A stretch of 64,000 bases of DNA from Asterias amurensis. Its lineage: Eukaryota > Echinodermata > Asteroidea > Forcipulatida > Asteriidae. This document shows, piece after piece, positions 24,968 through 37,328 of the stretch. The notes under the pieces were generated by a model, which was given only the letters and a program-made list of their open reading frames with translations, was not told the origin of the DNA and did no database searches. How positions within the stretch are numbered: position 1 is the first letter of the stretch; every line of letters begins with the position of its first letter. The stretch covers positions 6,649,501-6,713,500 of the forward strand of contig NC_092660.1 of the NCBI RefSeq assembly GCF_032118995.1. The letters are read 5' to 3'. The position numbers and the translations under genes are program-made.

Positions 24968-25657
24968 AAATCACCCCCCCCCAGCTCTCAGTCTCAGTCA
25001 CTGTGCTGTGTGGGTCAGTGAATGCGTCTCGTTCATTTGAATTTAGTAAAGAAAAATAAACTTTACTAAAAAAAAGTCTAAATAGTTAAAAAGTAACTTA
25101 AATTAAATACTTTATAAAGTTTAAAAGTTGAGAAACTTTTTTGAGAAATACAGTGTATACTCCAGGTGAGTCCGGCGCAGGGCATAATAAGGTTTATCAC
25201 GATTCAGAACCTCGATGCGTTGTGGGAAGGCAGATGGGGCAGTTTGCTATGATGTGTTGTGTGTTGTCTTGCACGACTCGCGCACGCATCACCTATATCT
25301 TTGTGTGGAAGTGTGGGTTCAATGGGGCCCTCTCTTGATATTTTGCTATTCGCGATAAACCTATGGAGTTGACCCTCGCCTCAGATGGCTCTCTTTTCTT
25401 AGACTAGAGTTATGTATACTCTTTGGAAGGCTTTAAATGCAATTAAGAAAAAGAAAGAAAAACCTACATACAGAACTAGGTTTAGTGACAGCAGAATATT
25501 TATTTAGTTTTTATTAAGACAGAACAAATTGGTGTCAATGTTGGAACCAGTTCCACCAAACTACATAGCCCAGTTGCAACAATTATCCCTCAATCCTCCT
25601 AAGATTTAAATATGTTTTTAATTATTGATCTGTTCACAGCAATAACTCACAGACAAT

Positions 25658-28249
25658 ATGGGCGGTGCCAGCTCAGCACAGGTCCAAGCTTCCACACTAG
25701 CGACGAGTATCATACCCTCCAAACACTCATCAACAGAGACATTAGATACTGACAATGTGAACAGAACAGTAGCACCACCAAAAGAATGTCCAATGCACAC
25801 ATCTAAAGGAGATGGTGATTCTTCATTGGACATTAGGAAGATGGCTCAAAGTGGTCAAATACCCAGTGGATGTCCAATGCATAAGGGTGGGTCATCAACA
25901 GGAGCAGCAGTGTCTGGAGGCGGGGACTCGGTCAGCGAATGTCCAATGACTGGTGCAACGTCTGCTACACTAATAACTGATAGTAGAACGGACGATATAG
26001 ATCCACAGAACATGGTGAGTGAGTTAAGACCTCAGACGATGGGCATGGTCGCCGGTCAGCAGGCCTTGAAATAATCCACGGCACCCCCAGCAACAGACCG
26101 ATGCAGTAGGCTCCGCCCACGACGCATGTGTGAGCAAGAACACATGAGCCTCTCCAATGCTTTTCTGCACAACTCTGTCGCGCGTGCCAAGCATATGCGC
26201 ACGCATGGCGGACCTTATTTGTCGGACCTTTGTTGCGTTGTGATTGGTCAATACGCAAAGGGGCGGAGCTTAAAGGAACAGGTTGCCTTGGATCGGTCGA
26301 GTTGGTCTTTGAAAAGCGTTTGTAACCGTTTTTGATAAAATGCATATGGGTAGAAAGATGTTGTAAAAGTAGAATACATTGATCCACACAAACATGCCTC
26401 GAAATTGCACGGTTTTCCTTTTACCTCCTCGACTAACACTGTCGGCCATTTATTGGAGTTAAATTTTGACTCCAATAATGGCCGACCGTGTTAGTTCGCA
26501 CAGTATAAGGAAAACCATGCAAGTTCGAGGCAAACGTGTGGATTATTGTATTCTACTTTTAAAACATCTTTCCAACCATTAATGCATTTTATAAAAAAGG
26601 GTTACAAATGCTTTTTATAGACCAACTCGTCCGATCCAAGGCAATGTGTTCCTTTTGGATTGGTCTATTGCAGTGTTGCCCTGTGTTTTTTACTATGGTG
26701 CCCTTTGCAAGGTTCAAATACAAATTTTAATTTTACTTGAAGAAGTGCCCCCTTGCCACTCTAATATGAATGGCCAACTGGATTCTACAACTGTTTACAC
26801 TAATTTTTGCTTTGATAATCTTGCAGGCCTGGAATTTCATTCTTCTTTTTCATAATGAAAGGGCAAGGCCATTTTCATTTTGCAAAAGGCACTCCCAATG
26901 GAAAATCTTAAAGTGAATAGGAACATTTCGAAGGGCACCAAGGCCAACACGAGGGGCAATGGAGCCTGTATTGTTTTGCCAAAAGTTTAGTTTTTATACC
27001 GTACTTTAACCCATTAATAATTGTATCGACGTCTGTGTTATTTAATTAGTTAAGTTTCAACCTATTCAATCCTCAGATGCCACCACCAAATCAGAGACCC
27101 GCTCCCGATCAGCCTTTCTCCCTCCCGATAGATCGTCAAGTCTCCAGCATCCCCAAGGGGGGCAAAGAGAACGAGAAGTGGGTTTACCCTTCTGAGCAGA
27201 TGTTCTGGAATGCTATGCTTAGGAAGGGCTGGAGATGGAAGCCTGACGACATCTCTCAGAAAGACATGCACGACATCATCAAGATACATAATGCTAACAA
27301 TGAACAGGCATGGCAAGAAGTCCTGAAATGGGAGGCTATGCATGCCAAGTAAGCAATTTATAAATAAATGTGATCAAGCTAAACGAGTCCTTCGATGGAG
27401 ATATCAGTATGAAGAAACAAGCCAAAACATGCCAACAGTGTTATTTTCAAACCATTTTCAAAATATATCTTATTTTGTATAAGCAATTTTCTTCCTGATA
27501 AATAACACCAAAACAACTTTCATGCACAACTTTGTGTGCTTTCGGGTGAAGAGTAAAAGGCTCCAGGCCTGAATGTTTTATTATTATTATTTTATTATTA
27601 TCTCAAAAACTTTGTTTCTTCGGAGGGAGCCATTTCTCACAATGTTTTCTACTATCAAGAGCTCTCTGTTGCTCGTTACCACGTACTTTATTATGCTAGC
27701 AATTGTTTGGAGTAATCACCAGTTCATCATATTTAATTTTATTTAACAGAGAATGCGGAGACCCAAAGCTTTTGAGCTTTGGTGGCAAGTACACTGATGT
27801 TTCACCTCGAGCAAAGTTCAGGATGTGGCTTGGGTAAGATTCAAAACAATTTAAAAATATTTCAACATTACGTGAAACGGAATAAATAATCTGTTTCAAT
27901 TCTGAAAGTGGAAGTTACAATTGTCATCATCATTGTGCAAACAGGTAACAAGACAAGGCTGTTTTAGTGTGACATGTTCATGATTGATATTATGACCTGC
28001 CATCCATTTTATTATAATTTTTGATTTTGTTATAGCTATGAACGTCCATTTGATCGCCACGACTGGACAGTTGACAGATGTGGCAGAAAGGTCCGATACA
28101 TCATTGATTACTATGACAGTGGAACAGTTGAGAAAGATTACAAGTTTGCCCTCCTTGATGTCCGACCGGCACTAGACTCTCCTGGTGCTTTGTGGGATAG
28201 AATGAAGGTCGCTTACTGGAGATGGATGTACGATAGCAAACAGGATTAG
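25658..28249 (+). CDS. HCCS: Holocytochrome c-type synthase, four coding exons, 308 aa
   Basis: HCCS attaches heme covalently to the CXXCH cysteines of apocytochrome c (and c1) in the mitochondrial intermembrane space. Exons: 25658-26014, 27077-27348, 27750-27833, 28036-28249, all in phase with GT-AG borders, total 927 nt. The N-terminal third carries three Cys-Pro heme-regulatory-type motifs ([21 protein letters not shown]) in a low-complexity Ser/Thr/Gly region. The catalytic core begins at [17 protein letters not shown] and includes [18 protein letters not shown], then [13 protein letters not shown] with the invariant heme-ligand His (about residue 190 here), [13 protein letters not shown] and [20 protein letters not shown]. 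Length is a little above human (268 aa) because of the longer N-terminus. A 5' UTR intron is likely: an AG sits at 25651-25652, and a candidate donor after 25163 (CCAG then GTGAGT) could end a first exon. The 3' UTR runs into 28250-29630. Confidence 0.96.
26275..26652. repeat. MITE family E copy, HCCS intron 1
   Basis: Ends GGAACAGGTTGCCTTGGATC and the complement near 26652; arms extend through GAGTTGGTCTTTGAAAAGCG. A second, more decayed copy is at 48039-48376. Confidence 0.75.
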
Positions 28250-30469
28250 AGCTCATTCAAGTTTCATTTCATGTATTTTGTATTTGATGTTTTTCTTGAA
28301 AGTCAAGTTGTTTTTTTCATTTAAAGTCTTAAATCTGTGTGTATCACTCTTCTACTGTGCAATTTGATGGTAACTTAAGATAACATTGCCGTGGCTATCA
28401 GAAATCTTGATGTCTGAATGGGTTTTATGTCTTGATATGATGTTGTTTGAAATTGATAGACATTTCAACATCAAGTTGTAAAACAATGTTTCAGACAACC
28501 ATGTTTTGGTAGCTTGTCAATGTATTTTGGGTGATCATGCAGTTGCAGTTTTTTTACATATAATTTAGGGGCAGTTGGGTCAAGCAAGTGCCATCTATCT
28601 TTGCCTTCCACCTCGGGGAGCCTGGTTCAAAATGGGTTTTCAGTCCCTACCTGACTTCGTGGGTTCTCCTGTGAATCATTCTCTGGGTTTTTTTTTCCAG
28701 TATCTAAGTATAGACTTCCTTCTTTGTCTTCTTTCCATTTGGGTTCTTCGCTAGTACAATGATTAATGATAATGATTTGCCTTTCTGAGAATCCTTGGCC
28801 TCACAACCAGTATTAACAAATGAATAAATTAAATTATTTAAACATGTCAACATTCACAGAAATTGTAAAATTTTGCTACACACAAGATTGTAAACCTTTG
28901 GTTTTACTTGAACTGTTTTCTTTTGTTCCTTGAAAATTCTGGATCTTTGCATGAACAGAAGTTGAAATTATGTAAAATTTGAAGTGCTGCATGGTGTAGG
29001 ACACTAGAAGTAAGAACCAAGTCGGTTGATAGGTAACGACTATTTGTGAGTAAAATCGCTACCGGGAGAAGCGTTTGTTTTGAGAAGAGCTGGGGTTGAG
29101 GAGATATACATAGTGCATGTAGTTCGAGTCTCAACATTTTGAATAGAGTGCTTCTGCGCTGAAATATGTGTGCTAGCATTTGTCCATGTTAACTCGATGG
29201 AGCACCCAAACAAAAAAGAGTGTGTTAAGTAAATCTTTCTTAAAGGTTAGCACAATTTAAAATGTTTTAATGTTTTAAATTCGTTTGACTTTGTACTGTT
29301 GTGGAAATAATAATGGTATCTTTTCCAAGAACTTTGCCAGCTTGTGGAATAATTTTAATAATACATGTACATATAATTTTAAGGAAAAGATTGTGTTGTA
29401 GTTTGTATGGAATAAATAGTCCATGTTTTTTTTCATTCTGCAGAAACATGTGGACGTGTTTACTTTAAAAAATAACTTGAAATTTATAGCAACAATTTTT
29501 AAGGAATTGTTTATTTCAGGGAAACTAAAGTCATTTAAATTTGTTTCAAATTCCTGATGCAATCTTGTAATTATTAAATGTATAGTGATAACATCATTTA
29601 CCAATTAAAGCATTTTTAAATGGAATTTGTGAAAAGACTGTGTTATTGGTTTGATTATTTCTTAATAATTCTTGTTGCTTTGGCAAGGTTTTAACATACT
29701 ATCGTGTTCTATATCTGCCATCTCTCATTATTGAATCTCCCCTTTGGTCTTTCACTCTTAGCGCCTTGAGCATCACTGGGTGACAGATATGTGCCCTAAA
29801 TAGACCATGTGAACTTTGTTTACAATAAGTGTAACCTTGTACATTCTTTGAGTTTTCTGGCAGGCACAATACTGCACAGGTCCTATGAGAAAGTTTACAA
29901 TTTGTGTCATAATTTCCACATCAATCCAAGAATTATAAAAGTAAAAACTGGACAAGTTTTTAGATGTGTCCCTTTCATATCAAAATTGATAAGAATTAGA
30001 ATCTTCACAAAATATAGGATTTTATGATTTCTTCCATTAGGCTGTGTACAAATCGTGCCTGCAGGAAGTACAGGCTCTTTGGCTCGTTTGTAAACATGTG
30101 ATGTCACAGGTCACATTGTCTATAGGAACCCACTATTTTTTACAATTGTTGAAGAAACTAAACTTCAACAAGTACATCACAGTTGACAAACCCGGTTGTA
30201 TCTGTGTACATAGAACATTGATAAAAATTAACAGGTCCAGATTGCATTTAGTGATATTTATATTTTTAATGAAACACATCTCAAATCTGAGTACGAAAAC
30301 TTCTATTCTACTTGGACAAAATCTGGTTGGCACAAAAGTCATTATGGTTAACAATCCTTATAGAATTTGTAAGAAAAAAACTTGTCCATGTTCACATATT
30401 TACATACCAACGTACCACACTGCCAGCAACTGTTCTGTAATGTTACTTTAACCAAAAAAAACCCATTAA

Positions 30470-30841
30470 AGCCATTGGACCCTTTCGGTACAGAAAAAAA
30501 AAAAAATGTTCACAGATTTACAAATAATTTACAGGGTTTATAGAAGGTAATGGTGAAATACTTCTCTTGAAATATTAGTCCATGAAATGCTTTACTTTTT
30601 GAGAAAACGGTAAAACAATATAAATTAGCGTTAACGAGAATTACGGATTTGTTATAAACACATGTCATGACACGGCGAAACGCGCGAAAACAGGAGTGGG
30701 TTTTCCCGTTATTTTCTCCCGACTCCGATGTCCGATTGAGCCTAAATTTCCACAGGATTGTTATTTTATATATAAGTTGTGATACACGAAGTGTGGGACT
30801 TGGACAATACTGTTTACCGAAAGTGTATAATGGCTTTAAAG
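30470..30841. repeat. MITE family B copy
   Basis: AAAGCCATTGGACCCTTTCG at the left and the complementary CCGAAAGTGTATAATGGCTT at the right. A poly-A run lies just inside the left end, as in the copy at 31462. Confidence 0.78.
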
Positions 30842-31461
30842 CAACAAACTGTAATGAAAGTGCATACATTTTCCAAGTGTACATACATTGTTTGGGCACA
30901 ACTATTTCAACTGAAAATTAACCAACCTAAAAAACAAAATCCAAAATGAAAACTTAAAAACAGAACTGTATTTGCATTTATTTAGTAACATTTAACTTCT
31001 GTTTAATTATCTACTTCTGCACAACTCAATGTTTCTTTGCAAGGCAAGTATTATTTATGTTTAAAAATGAAGAAAATATTTCAAAAATACTCGAAACACT
31101 TTTTTGAAAGACTGGACGGTATCAAACTAAACAAAATATTGACTTTAACTTGTTAAAGGTAAGCCTTGAATTATAAATTATAATAATATTAAAACAAAAT
31201 ATGAACAAAGGACATCAAATGCCAAGCTCTGGAATAAAATGCATACTACTGCTTTATGGCAATTACACACAAAAAGAACTCAATACAAATGGGTTTTCTG
31301 AAAAATAATTCTTAAATGTACTTGTAGTAAATTTAATATACATTGTGCACTCTGACAAAATGGCAAAAAATTATTCAGACTAATTTTCGGTTTCTATGTG
31401 TGCATACATCATGTTCTGCAAGATTGGTTTGGAACTATGTAAACTGTAAAACTAATCTTAA

Positions 31462-31829
31462 AAGCCATTGGACCCTTTCGGTTCAGAAAAAAAAAAAAGT
31501 TCACAGATTTACAAATAACTTACAGGGTTTACAGAAGGCAATGGTGAAAGACTTCTCTTGAAATATTAGTCCATGAAATGCTTTACTTTTTGAGAAAACA
31601 GCAAAAACAACATAAATTCTCGTTAACGAGAATTACAGATTTATTTTAAACACATGTCATGACACGGCGAAATGCGCGGAAACAAGGGTGGGGTGTTCCA
31701 TTGTTTTCTCCCAACTCTGATGACCGATTAAGCCTAAATTTTCACAGGTTTGTTATTTGATATAGAAGTTGTGGCACAAAGTGTGGGCCTTGGACAACAT
31801 TGTTTACCGAAAGGGTCCAATGGCTTTAA
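31462..31829. repeat. MITE family B copy
   Basis: AAAAGCCATTGGACCCTTTC at the left and CGAAAGGGTCCAATGGCTTT at the right. It is nearly identical to the copy 600 bp upstream, so probably a recent pair. Confidence 0.8.
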
Positions 31830-32179
31830 TGAAGATTTTGCTGGAGGGCATTTTAGATATAAAGTAAGTTGGGTAGTTCCAAACCTTGTCTTGGGCTCCG
31901 TTATCAACTTTTGAAGTCGTGTTACAAGGTGTTTCCAACATCCAACATACCTGAAACCTGAGAAGAACCCCAAATTTGGAAAATACTGATGGTCTATTAT
32001 CATGTAAAGCGTGGTTCATGTTCTGCTGAATGCTTCGAGCGAAAGTGAATTTCACTGCGTCTCTCTCAAAGGGAAATGGAGCCACACCAACTGTTGCATC
32101 ACCAAAATACGCTTCGCATTTGCATTTACAAAAAGTTTGAACCGGATTTTAGATGTCCACATTATTAAACCGGCCTTCT

Positions 32180-34798
32180 TTAAAGCTCACTCTTTTCAGC
32201 GTGTTGTTTCACATCCTTCCTGCTGACAATCTCAGACCCTTTAATGTTGCGCAACTCTTCCATGTACCTGACGTTAAATCGCTGACCTTCGACCTCCATG
32301 ACATCATCCATTGTCAATACGTCCTTGTCATCAGCCATGTTGTTTCCAGGTAGAGTGTGTCGAAACTGGATATTGATGCTGTATAGGAACCTCACCAGGT
32401 TGGGGTAGTTTAGTTCACCTTGTCTTTCCGCGCTGAAGCCTAAATGGTGTAAAAAGTTGGTCAAAACAAAATAGTGTTAAACTCTTAAAATTTGATGCAG
32501 CATGTTTTACTTCATCTGGGTTGCTCTGATTAAATTTGCATCGGGATAAAGAATATTAATTTTTGGTTGTACACCCATACACTGATGTGTTTGAGCACTG
32601 TATACTCTGTGCTTTTTTTCTGCGCCTTTGATCATTTTGTATGTAGGGGGCGCAATATAAATTTTAAATATTATTATTTATATTATTATATTCCCTTGGG
32701 TACCGCAACAATTTAATAGTTAGTAATTTGATCTGGATAAAGCATATATAAAGCCACTTCCATCTAATAAACGAACAAGCCAGGTTAAATTAGACCCCCC
32801 TCTCATCATCCATACCAATGCTCTGAAACTTGTAGTCGCCCTCTCTCCAAGCCTCCTCAGTGTCACCATCGTCCTCATAATCCTCAGACACCAGAGCAAG
32901 GAGTCCTGGGATAGCAAGGTCATAACTCAAGTTCTCCAGGTCAACAGAAGTTGGATTTCTGACCACACCAAAGTGAAAATAGCGATTGTAGTGTAGCGCT
33001 ATGGACTTGAATCTGGCAGGCATTTCATTCTCTGGGAGATGGAAAGACAATATAGGTTTTCTCGGTCAATTTCAGAAAATGAGCAACCAATTTAACCACC
33101 AAGCTGTTCTGTTTTGCGCGACAAGGGTAATTCAATTACGTTTTATGATTAGTAAAATGTAATGTTGCGTCATTCGGTTTAACAAAATAACCATTTAATT
33201 TAACAACTCATCAAAGCAGCATTTAAGTTCGCAGACGCTTCTTGAGGCGTGTGTGTCATGAAAAAGAATGACGACGCGCTAAATTGAACAGAGTGCTGTA
33301 AAGGAATTTGCCTCGACTCAAAACGAAAATGAATAGCCGAATTCTGAATTTGAAACGCAGTAACTACTGGAGAGGCAAGACAGCTTTAATTCAAACTCAT
33401 GAAAATTAAATTGGCTGCTCATTTGACGAGAAAACCAATATTAAAACATTTAGAAAACTAGTTTATGGAAAAACAACCCCTTCAAAATTTTTATTTTAAA
33501 GCATGCAGACAATGTTGGCAATTTCCATAACATAAAGTGTCCTAACATACACATAACAAACTGTAAAAGAACAAACTGAATGGATTGTTGGAGTCACAAG
33601 CAAAATATAATATGATTTCATTCTTTTCAAACATTCGCTAGCCACCGGTTGGTGCATAAAAGAGTTAGCAATTAAAAAAAAAAAACCAAGGAAATGGATG
33701 CATTTGTCTCTTAAGACCTCCTCGAGTATCACTAGAAACCCGTAGGAGAAATGCCAGTCTTACAATGGTGTATCTGATCTCTCACAACCAACTACCATAC
33801 ATAAATCCACTCAACTTTCTGACTCTTGTTCCCCCCGGTAAATCAACAACCAGTTACCATCCACTGAAATATAATATCCTTTTTACCCGGCACCAACATT
33901 TACAACAGTGCCCCCCTCTCCAGTTCAAAACCACTCTTAATCTACCCTTGTTGCTTCATCGGTCAAATGCATGCGTAATCTTGGCGTGATATCCCATCAT
34001 GGGACTTTGCCGATTAGTAAAATTAGAAGTAGAAGCAGCCTACAGTACAACAACTCAGGGGGGTGGCAAGCTTACCAATGACGAAGACTGCAGGCAAACA
34101 TGGTGGTAACATCAGATACGAGTCATAGATAAACTGGTTCATCTCCTTGAGGTCAATCGTCTCGCTGATATCTGGTAAACTATTAACAGCGATTCGTTCA
34201 GCCTCCTTGGGTGACTGAACATCTACCCATTTACCCTTCTGCTTTGTGCCGCCATATGGATAAACTCTTGCAGGCGGATTCTTCCGAACATTGAAGTCCT
34301 GTTGAGATAACAACAACACTGGACATAGTGACAATTAAAAGATATATCATGAAGAGACATGTATTCATTCACAGTGAGTAGGGAATAGGGATTCATCTTA
34401 TATGGCCAAAAGGTTGAACATTTAACTGGACTTACAATTTCTTCTAAAAGGTCCTCTTGTTCTAGACGATTCAGAATACCAAACCACACGACACCCCTGA
34501 GCGACACGGCTAATGTTTTCCATTCTTTCTGCAGCATTCCTCCGGTGAACAACACAATCCAGGGATCCTCCGTATCTAAAACCATCTCCTCAAAATTATC
34601 TTCTGTCAACTCGAACATGTCTTTAAATTTTTCATTTTCGCTGAAGTTTTCAGTCGCAGAACCTGTGTCCAGACGGATTGTTTTCTTGGTGACATATGTT
34701 TCCGAGGTGGTGTTTTTTATTGAGAGGAGGCATACGAGCAATAGGAATAGGCAAAATGATGGGTTGGGACCAGCTGAAATGACTGGTAAGCTGCACAT
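32180..34798 (-). CDS. Secretory-pathway thioredoxin/PDI-like protein lacking CXXC, C-terminal KSEL, 353 aa
   Basis: Exons 34798-34436, 34298-34076, 33031-32816 and 32439-32180 join in phase to 1062 nt. The N-terminus is a signal peptide (hydrophobic FCLFLLLVCLL core at about residues 15-25). A PDI-like start follows: FELTEDNFEEMVLDTEDPWI. Where PDI family members have WCGHCK, this protein reads FTGGMLQKEWK, so both catalytic cysteines are missing and oxidoreductase activity is unlikely. A second thioredoxin-fold half is suggested by FHFGVVRNPTS and DLAIPGLLALVSED. The last residues are AEKSEL, one position away from the canonical K/H-D-E-L ER-retrieval signal, which suggests a lumenal ER protein. 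I do not recognise a named orthologue. The exon-3 donor was set at 32816 because only that phase fits exon 4. A 5' UTR exon likely ends at 37328, with its acceptor before 34850. Confidence 0.8.
32533..32692 (+). repeat. SINE tail in intron 3 of the thioredoxin-like gene
   Basis: GGGATAAAGAATATTAATTT, CACTGATGTGTTTGAGCACT, then GGGGGCGCAATATAA and a TATTATTATTT run. It resembles 11615-11690. Confidence 0.65.
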
Positions 34799-35459
34799 TT
34801 TTTCCGAAGCTCAGTAAACACCTCAACTCTTTAGTGATCAGCCAAATTATCTGCTTGAAAAGAAATTTTCAGAAAGTAAACATTATTTGAACATGTTTAG
34901 GTTGAAGTGTATAGTAATATTTCACAAAGACACACAAAGCAATTGCCTCAATGCCCTAAATGCCCCATTACCTTGGTTGTGCCCCTGTAAATGTTCATAC
35001 TATGTTGAAACTAAACTATCATAGAAATAGTAGACCTCTAGACGTACATTACCCTTGTTTTAGGAAAGTACAATTTAGGCCTAGGTACTAGCCCCATTTG
35101 GGGCCAATCAACTTTGTACATCTTTGTCCCCAGCGCCGGAAACAATCATATTTTTCTGCCTGATGACTCTTGAGCATTCTACAATTTACTTGGAACCATC
35201 GCACTGTCGGGGAAAATCAAATGATTTTCAAGAGTGAACTTTACAAAAAATCCTTGTTGACAACTTTCTCAAAACCAAGTTTTGTAGGGCCCCCTCAAAA
35301 ACTTCATCAATCTGACTATAAACTGGGTTGGTACCAGACTAATTTACTCTGCACGGTGCGGATCGGGTGCTTCATTGGGCAGTGGGCACAACAATATATT
35401 TGGTGATTGGGCCGAGGATATAAAGTGGTTGACCCCAAATCAAATGGGGCTAGGCGTAT

Positions 35460-36292
35460 ATGTTGGGCGCGATCGGTTAATCTGCGCGATCAACCGATCG
35501 CGCTGCCCTATTAAACAATCAAATTAAGATCAATCGGTCGCGCAGCAATCGGTCGATCGCGCAACAATCGGTCGATCGCGCAACAATCGGTCGATCGGGC
35601 AATGACATCTTTGCGCGATTGACCGATTGCGCTACGAGTATTTTTTCCCGTTATCAGCGGATCGCGCAGGAAAGGCCTTGCGCGATCAACCGATCGTGCA
35701 GGAATGGGTTTGCGCGATCGACCGATAGTGCAGGAAAAGTTTTGCGCGATCAACCGATCATGCAGGAAAAGTTTTGCGTGATCTACCGATCGTGCAGGAA
35801 TAGGTTTGCGCATTCGACCGATCGTAGATCGTGCAGGTAAACTATTCCTTGAGGCAATTTCTCAAAGCAATAAAATTCACAGCACATCAAATTTTCAGTA
35901 TCACCCTAGTGATTTATATAGTGACGTCACACTACGATTGATTTTCAGCTACAATCATGTTACATCTTTGTGAATTCGGCCCCTGAACATCAGCCGATTC
36001 GCGCCAAATAGTTCCTGCACAATCGGTCGATCGCGCAAAAACATTCCTGCACAATCGGCCGATCACTCATAACCATTCCTGCACAATCGGCCGAACGCAC
36101 AAAATCATTCCTGCACAATCGGCCGATCGCGCCGAGCCATTCCCGCACGATCGGTTGATCGCGCATGTTCGTTGCCGAATGTTGCGCGATCGACCGATCG
36201 ACCAATATATATTTCAATAGCGCAGCGCGATCGGTCGATAGCGCAGCGCGATCGGTTGATCGCGCAGATTGACCGATCGCGCCCAACACATA
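35460..36292. mobile_element. Foldback element built of a 32-bp GATC-rich repeat
   Basis: Outer ends TGTTGGGCGCGATCGGT at 35461 and its complement ending at about 36288. The left half has 32-bp units of type GCGCGATCAACCGATCGTGC plus AGGAA-rich spacer; the right half carries the same units inverted (TTCCTGCACAATCGGTCGAT). The 150-bp centre (35850-36000) resembles 1080-1210. The site probably lies in a 5' UTR intron of the thioredoxin-like gene. ORFs here are translated repeats. Confidence 0.75.
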
Positions 36293-36424
36293 CATCTTCA
36301 TATAAAGCTTTGTAATAATAACTACCAATACCATAGCATTTTTAGGACTCTTGGAGTTCAGGACGAGCCTACCCAGAGGGCTTTATAGGACCTAGGATAT
36401 CCCCACTTGTGTTGCCAAGACTAG

Positions 36425-36556
36425 GGAAAAGTTTCCGTATGGCGCCACCACTTTTTCATTCGAAATAAAATAATATAGTATCTAATTTACCTGATTGACA
36501 TATCCCTTTTTGTAAAAATTAGTGAAAAAGTGGTGGCGCCATACGGAAAGTTATCC
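36425..36556. mobile_element. 132-bp MITE (family M), 8-bp duplication
   Basis: Ends GGAAAAGTTTCCGTATGGCG and the complement of GGATAACTTTCCGTATGGCG. Exact duplication AAGACTAG at 36417-36424 and 36557-36564. Near-identical copies at 61718-61849 and, inverted, 57343-57469. Confidence 0.88.
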
Positions 36557-37328
36557 AAGACTAGCGCGGTAGAGTGCACTGTTTGTGATATTTATAAAGG
36601 CCTAAAAAGGCTAAAGCTTAAGAATTACTCAATACCAAACAGTGCAGTTACATGTCAACCATCCATAGGAAACTAGTCAAAGTCTGTGGTGCCGTGATAA
36701 TGTGGTAAAAATGTGGTATAAACATATTACATTTAATCATGGAGGTAGAATTAGTGTCAAATTATTAAAGAAAACAAAATTATTTAATTTTTAGAAAAGC
36801 ATTTCACATCAAATTTTACACCAGCATCGATGATTGTTTAGCCGCAAGGATCAAATATATTTTAGATTCAAGAAATAAACCACAACACAAGCCAAGGCTC
36901 GGTTAACTTTTACAGAAACTGGCTATCCCCACTACAATACACGCAAGTTTCACAGGGCAGGGTGCCGGAAGAGAAAAATAAACGTGCACACAAGTATGCG
37001 CAAAGTAAACAACATTTGAGCCGTTGGGTTTGCGCAAGTTCCAACATACGCACGCAAAATGATAATAATGTCGTGAAATTAGTGCGCTCCTGAAAGAGTT
37101 GCGCAAAATGTCACAAAGTGAGTTGCACAAACTGTGGAGGAGGAACTTTAAAAGTTTTGACCTAAGATAAGGAAAGTGAATGTTTCATGGTCATGAAGCG
37201 AGCAGGAAAATGGTTTAAATAAAGCATTAGCCTAGCAAACAGATGAGGTTCATGCTGCAACTTCTAAATACATCATTCTACACTACAGAATGTTTTAAAA
37301 CCGGCTTTTAAAACAATCAATACTCACC

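Larger units (their letters stand above)
23247..25657. promoter_or_regulatory. Shared upstream region of the divergent SMIM15 and HCCS genes
   Basis: The starts are 2.4 kb apart head-to-head, so both promoters must lie here, probably at about 24200-25170 if the inferred 5' UTR introns are right. Contents: diverged palindromic TACTCCTAGAACTA repeats (23490-23680), related to the element at 62101, and a 163-bp inverted repeat (24805-24967). No TATA box is obvious. The promoter assignment is inference. Confidence 0.45.
28250..32179. other. Convergent 3' region between HCCS and the thioredoxin-like gene
   Basis: HCCS 3' UTR probably reaches about 29630 (AATAAA-type signals near 28823 and 29410). 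A SINE-tail-like repeat (CCTGACTTCGTGGG to TTCTGAGAATCCTTGG) lies at 28600-28810. Two family B MITEs (30470-30841, 31462-31829) follow. No conserved coding exon is seen. Confidence 0.5.

Noticed and set aside
32720-33050. Exon 3 of the thioredoxin-like gene extending to GMDDERGV and a stop
   Set aside because: The GTATGG donor at 32815 joins exon 4 in phase and restores a long conserved-looking C-terminus; the read-through stop is intronic.
35511-36334. ORFs rich in ARSTDR/RPIVQE-like repeats on both strands
   Set aside because: Translated 32-bp foldback units; no start context or homology.
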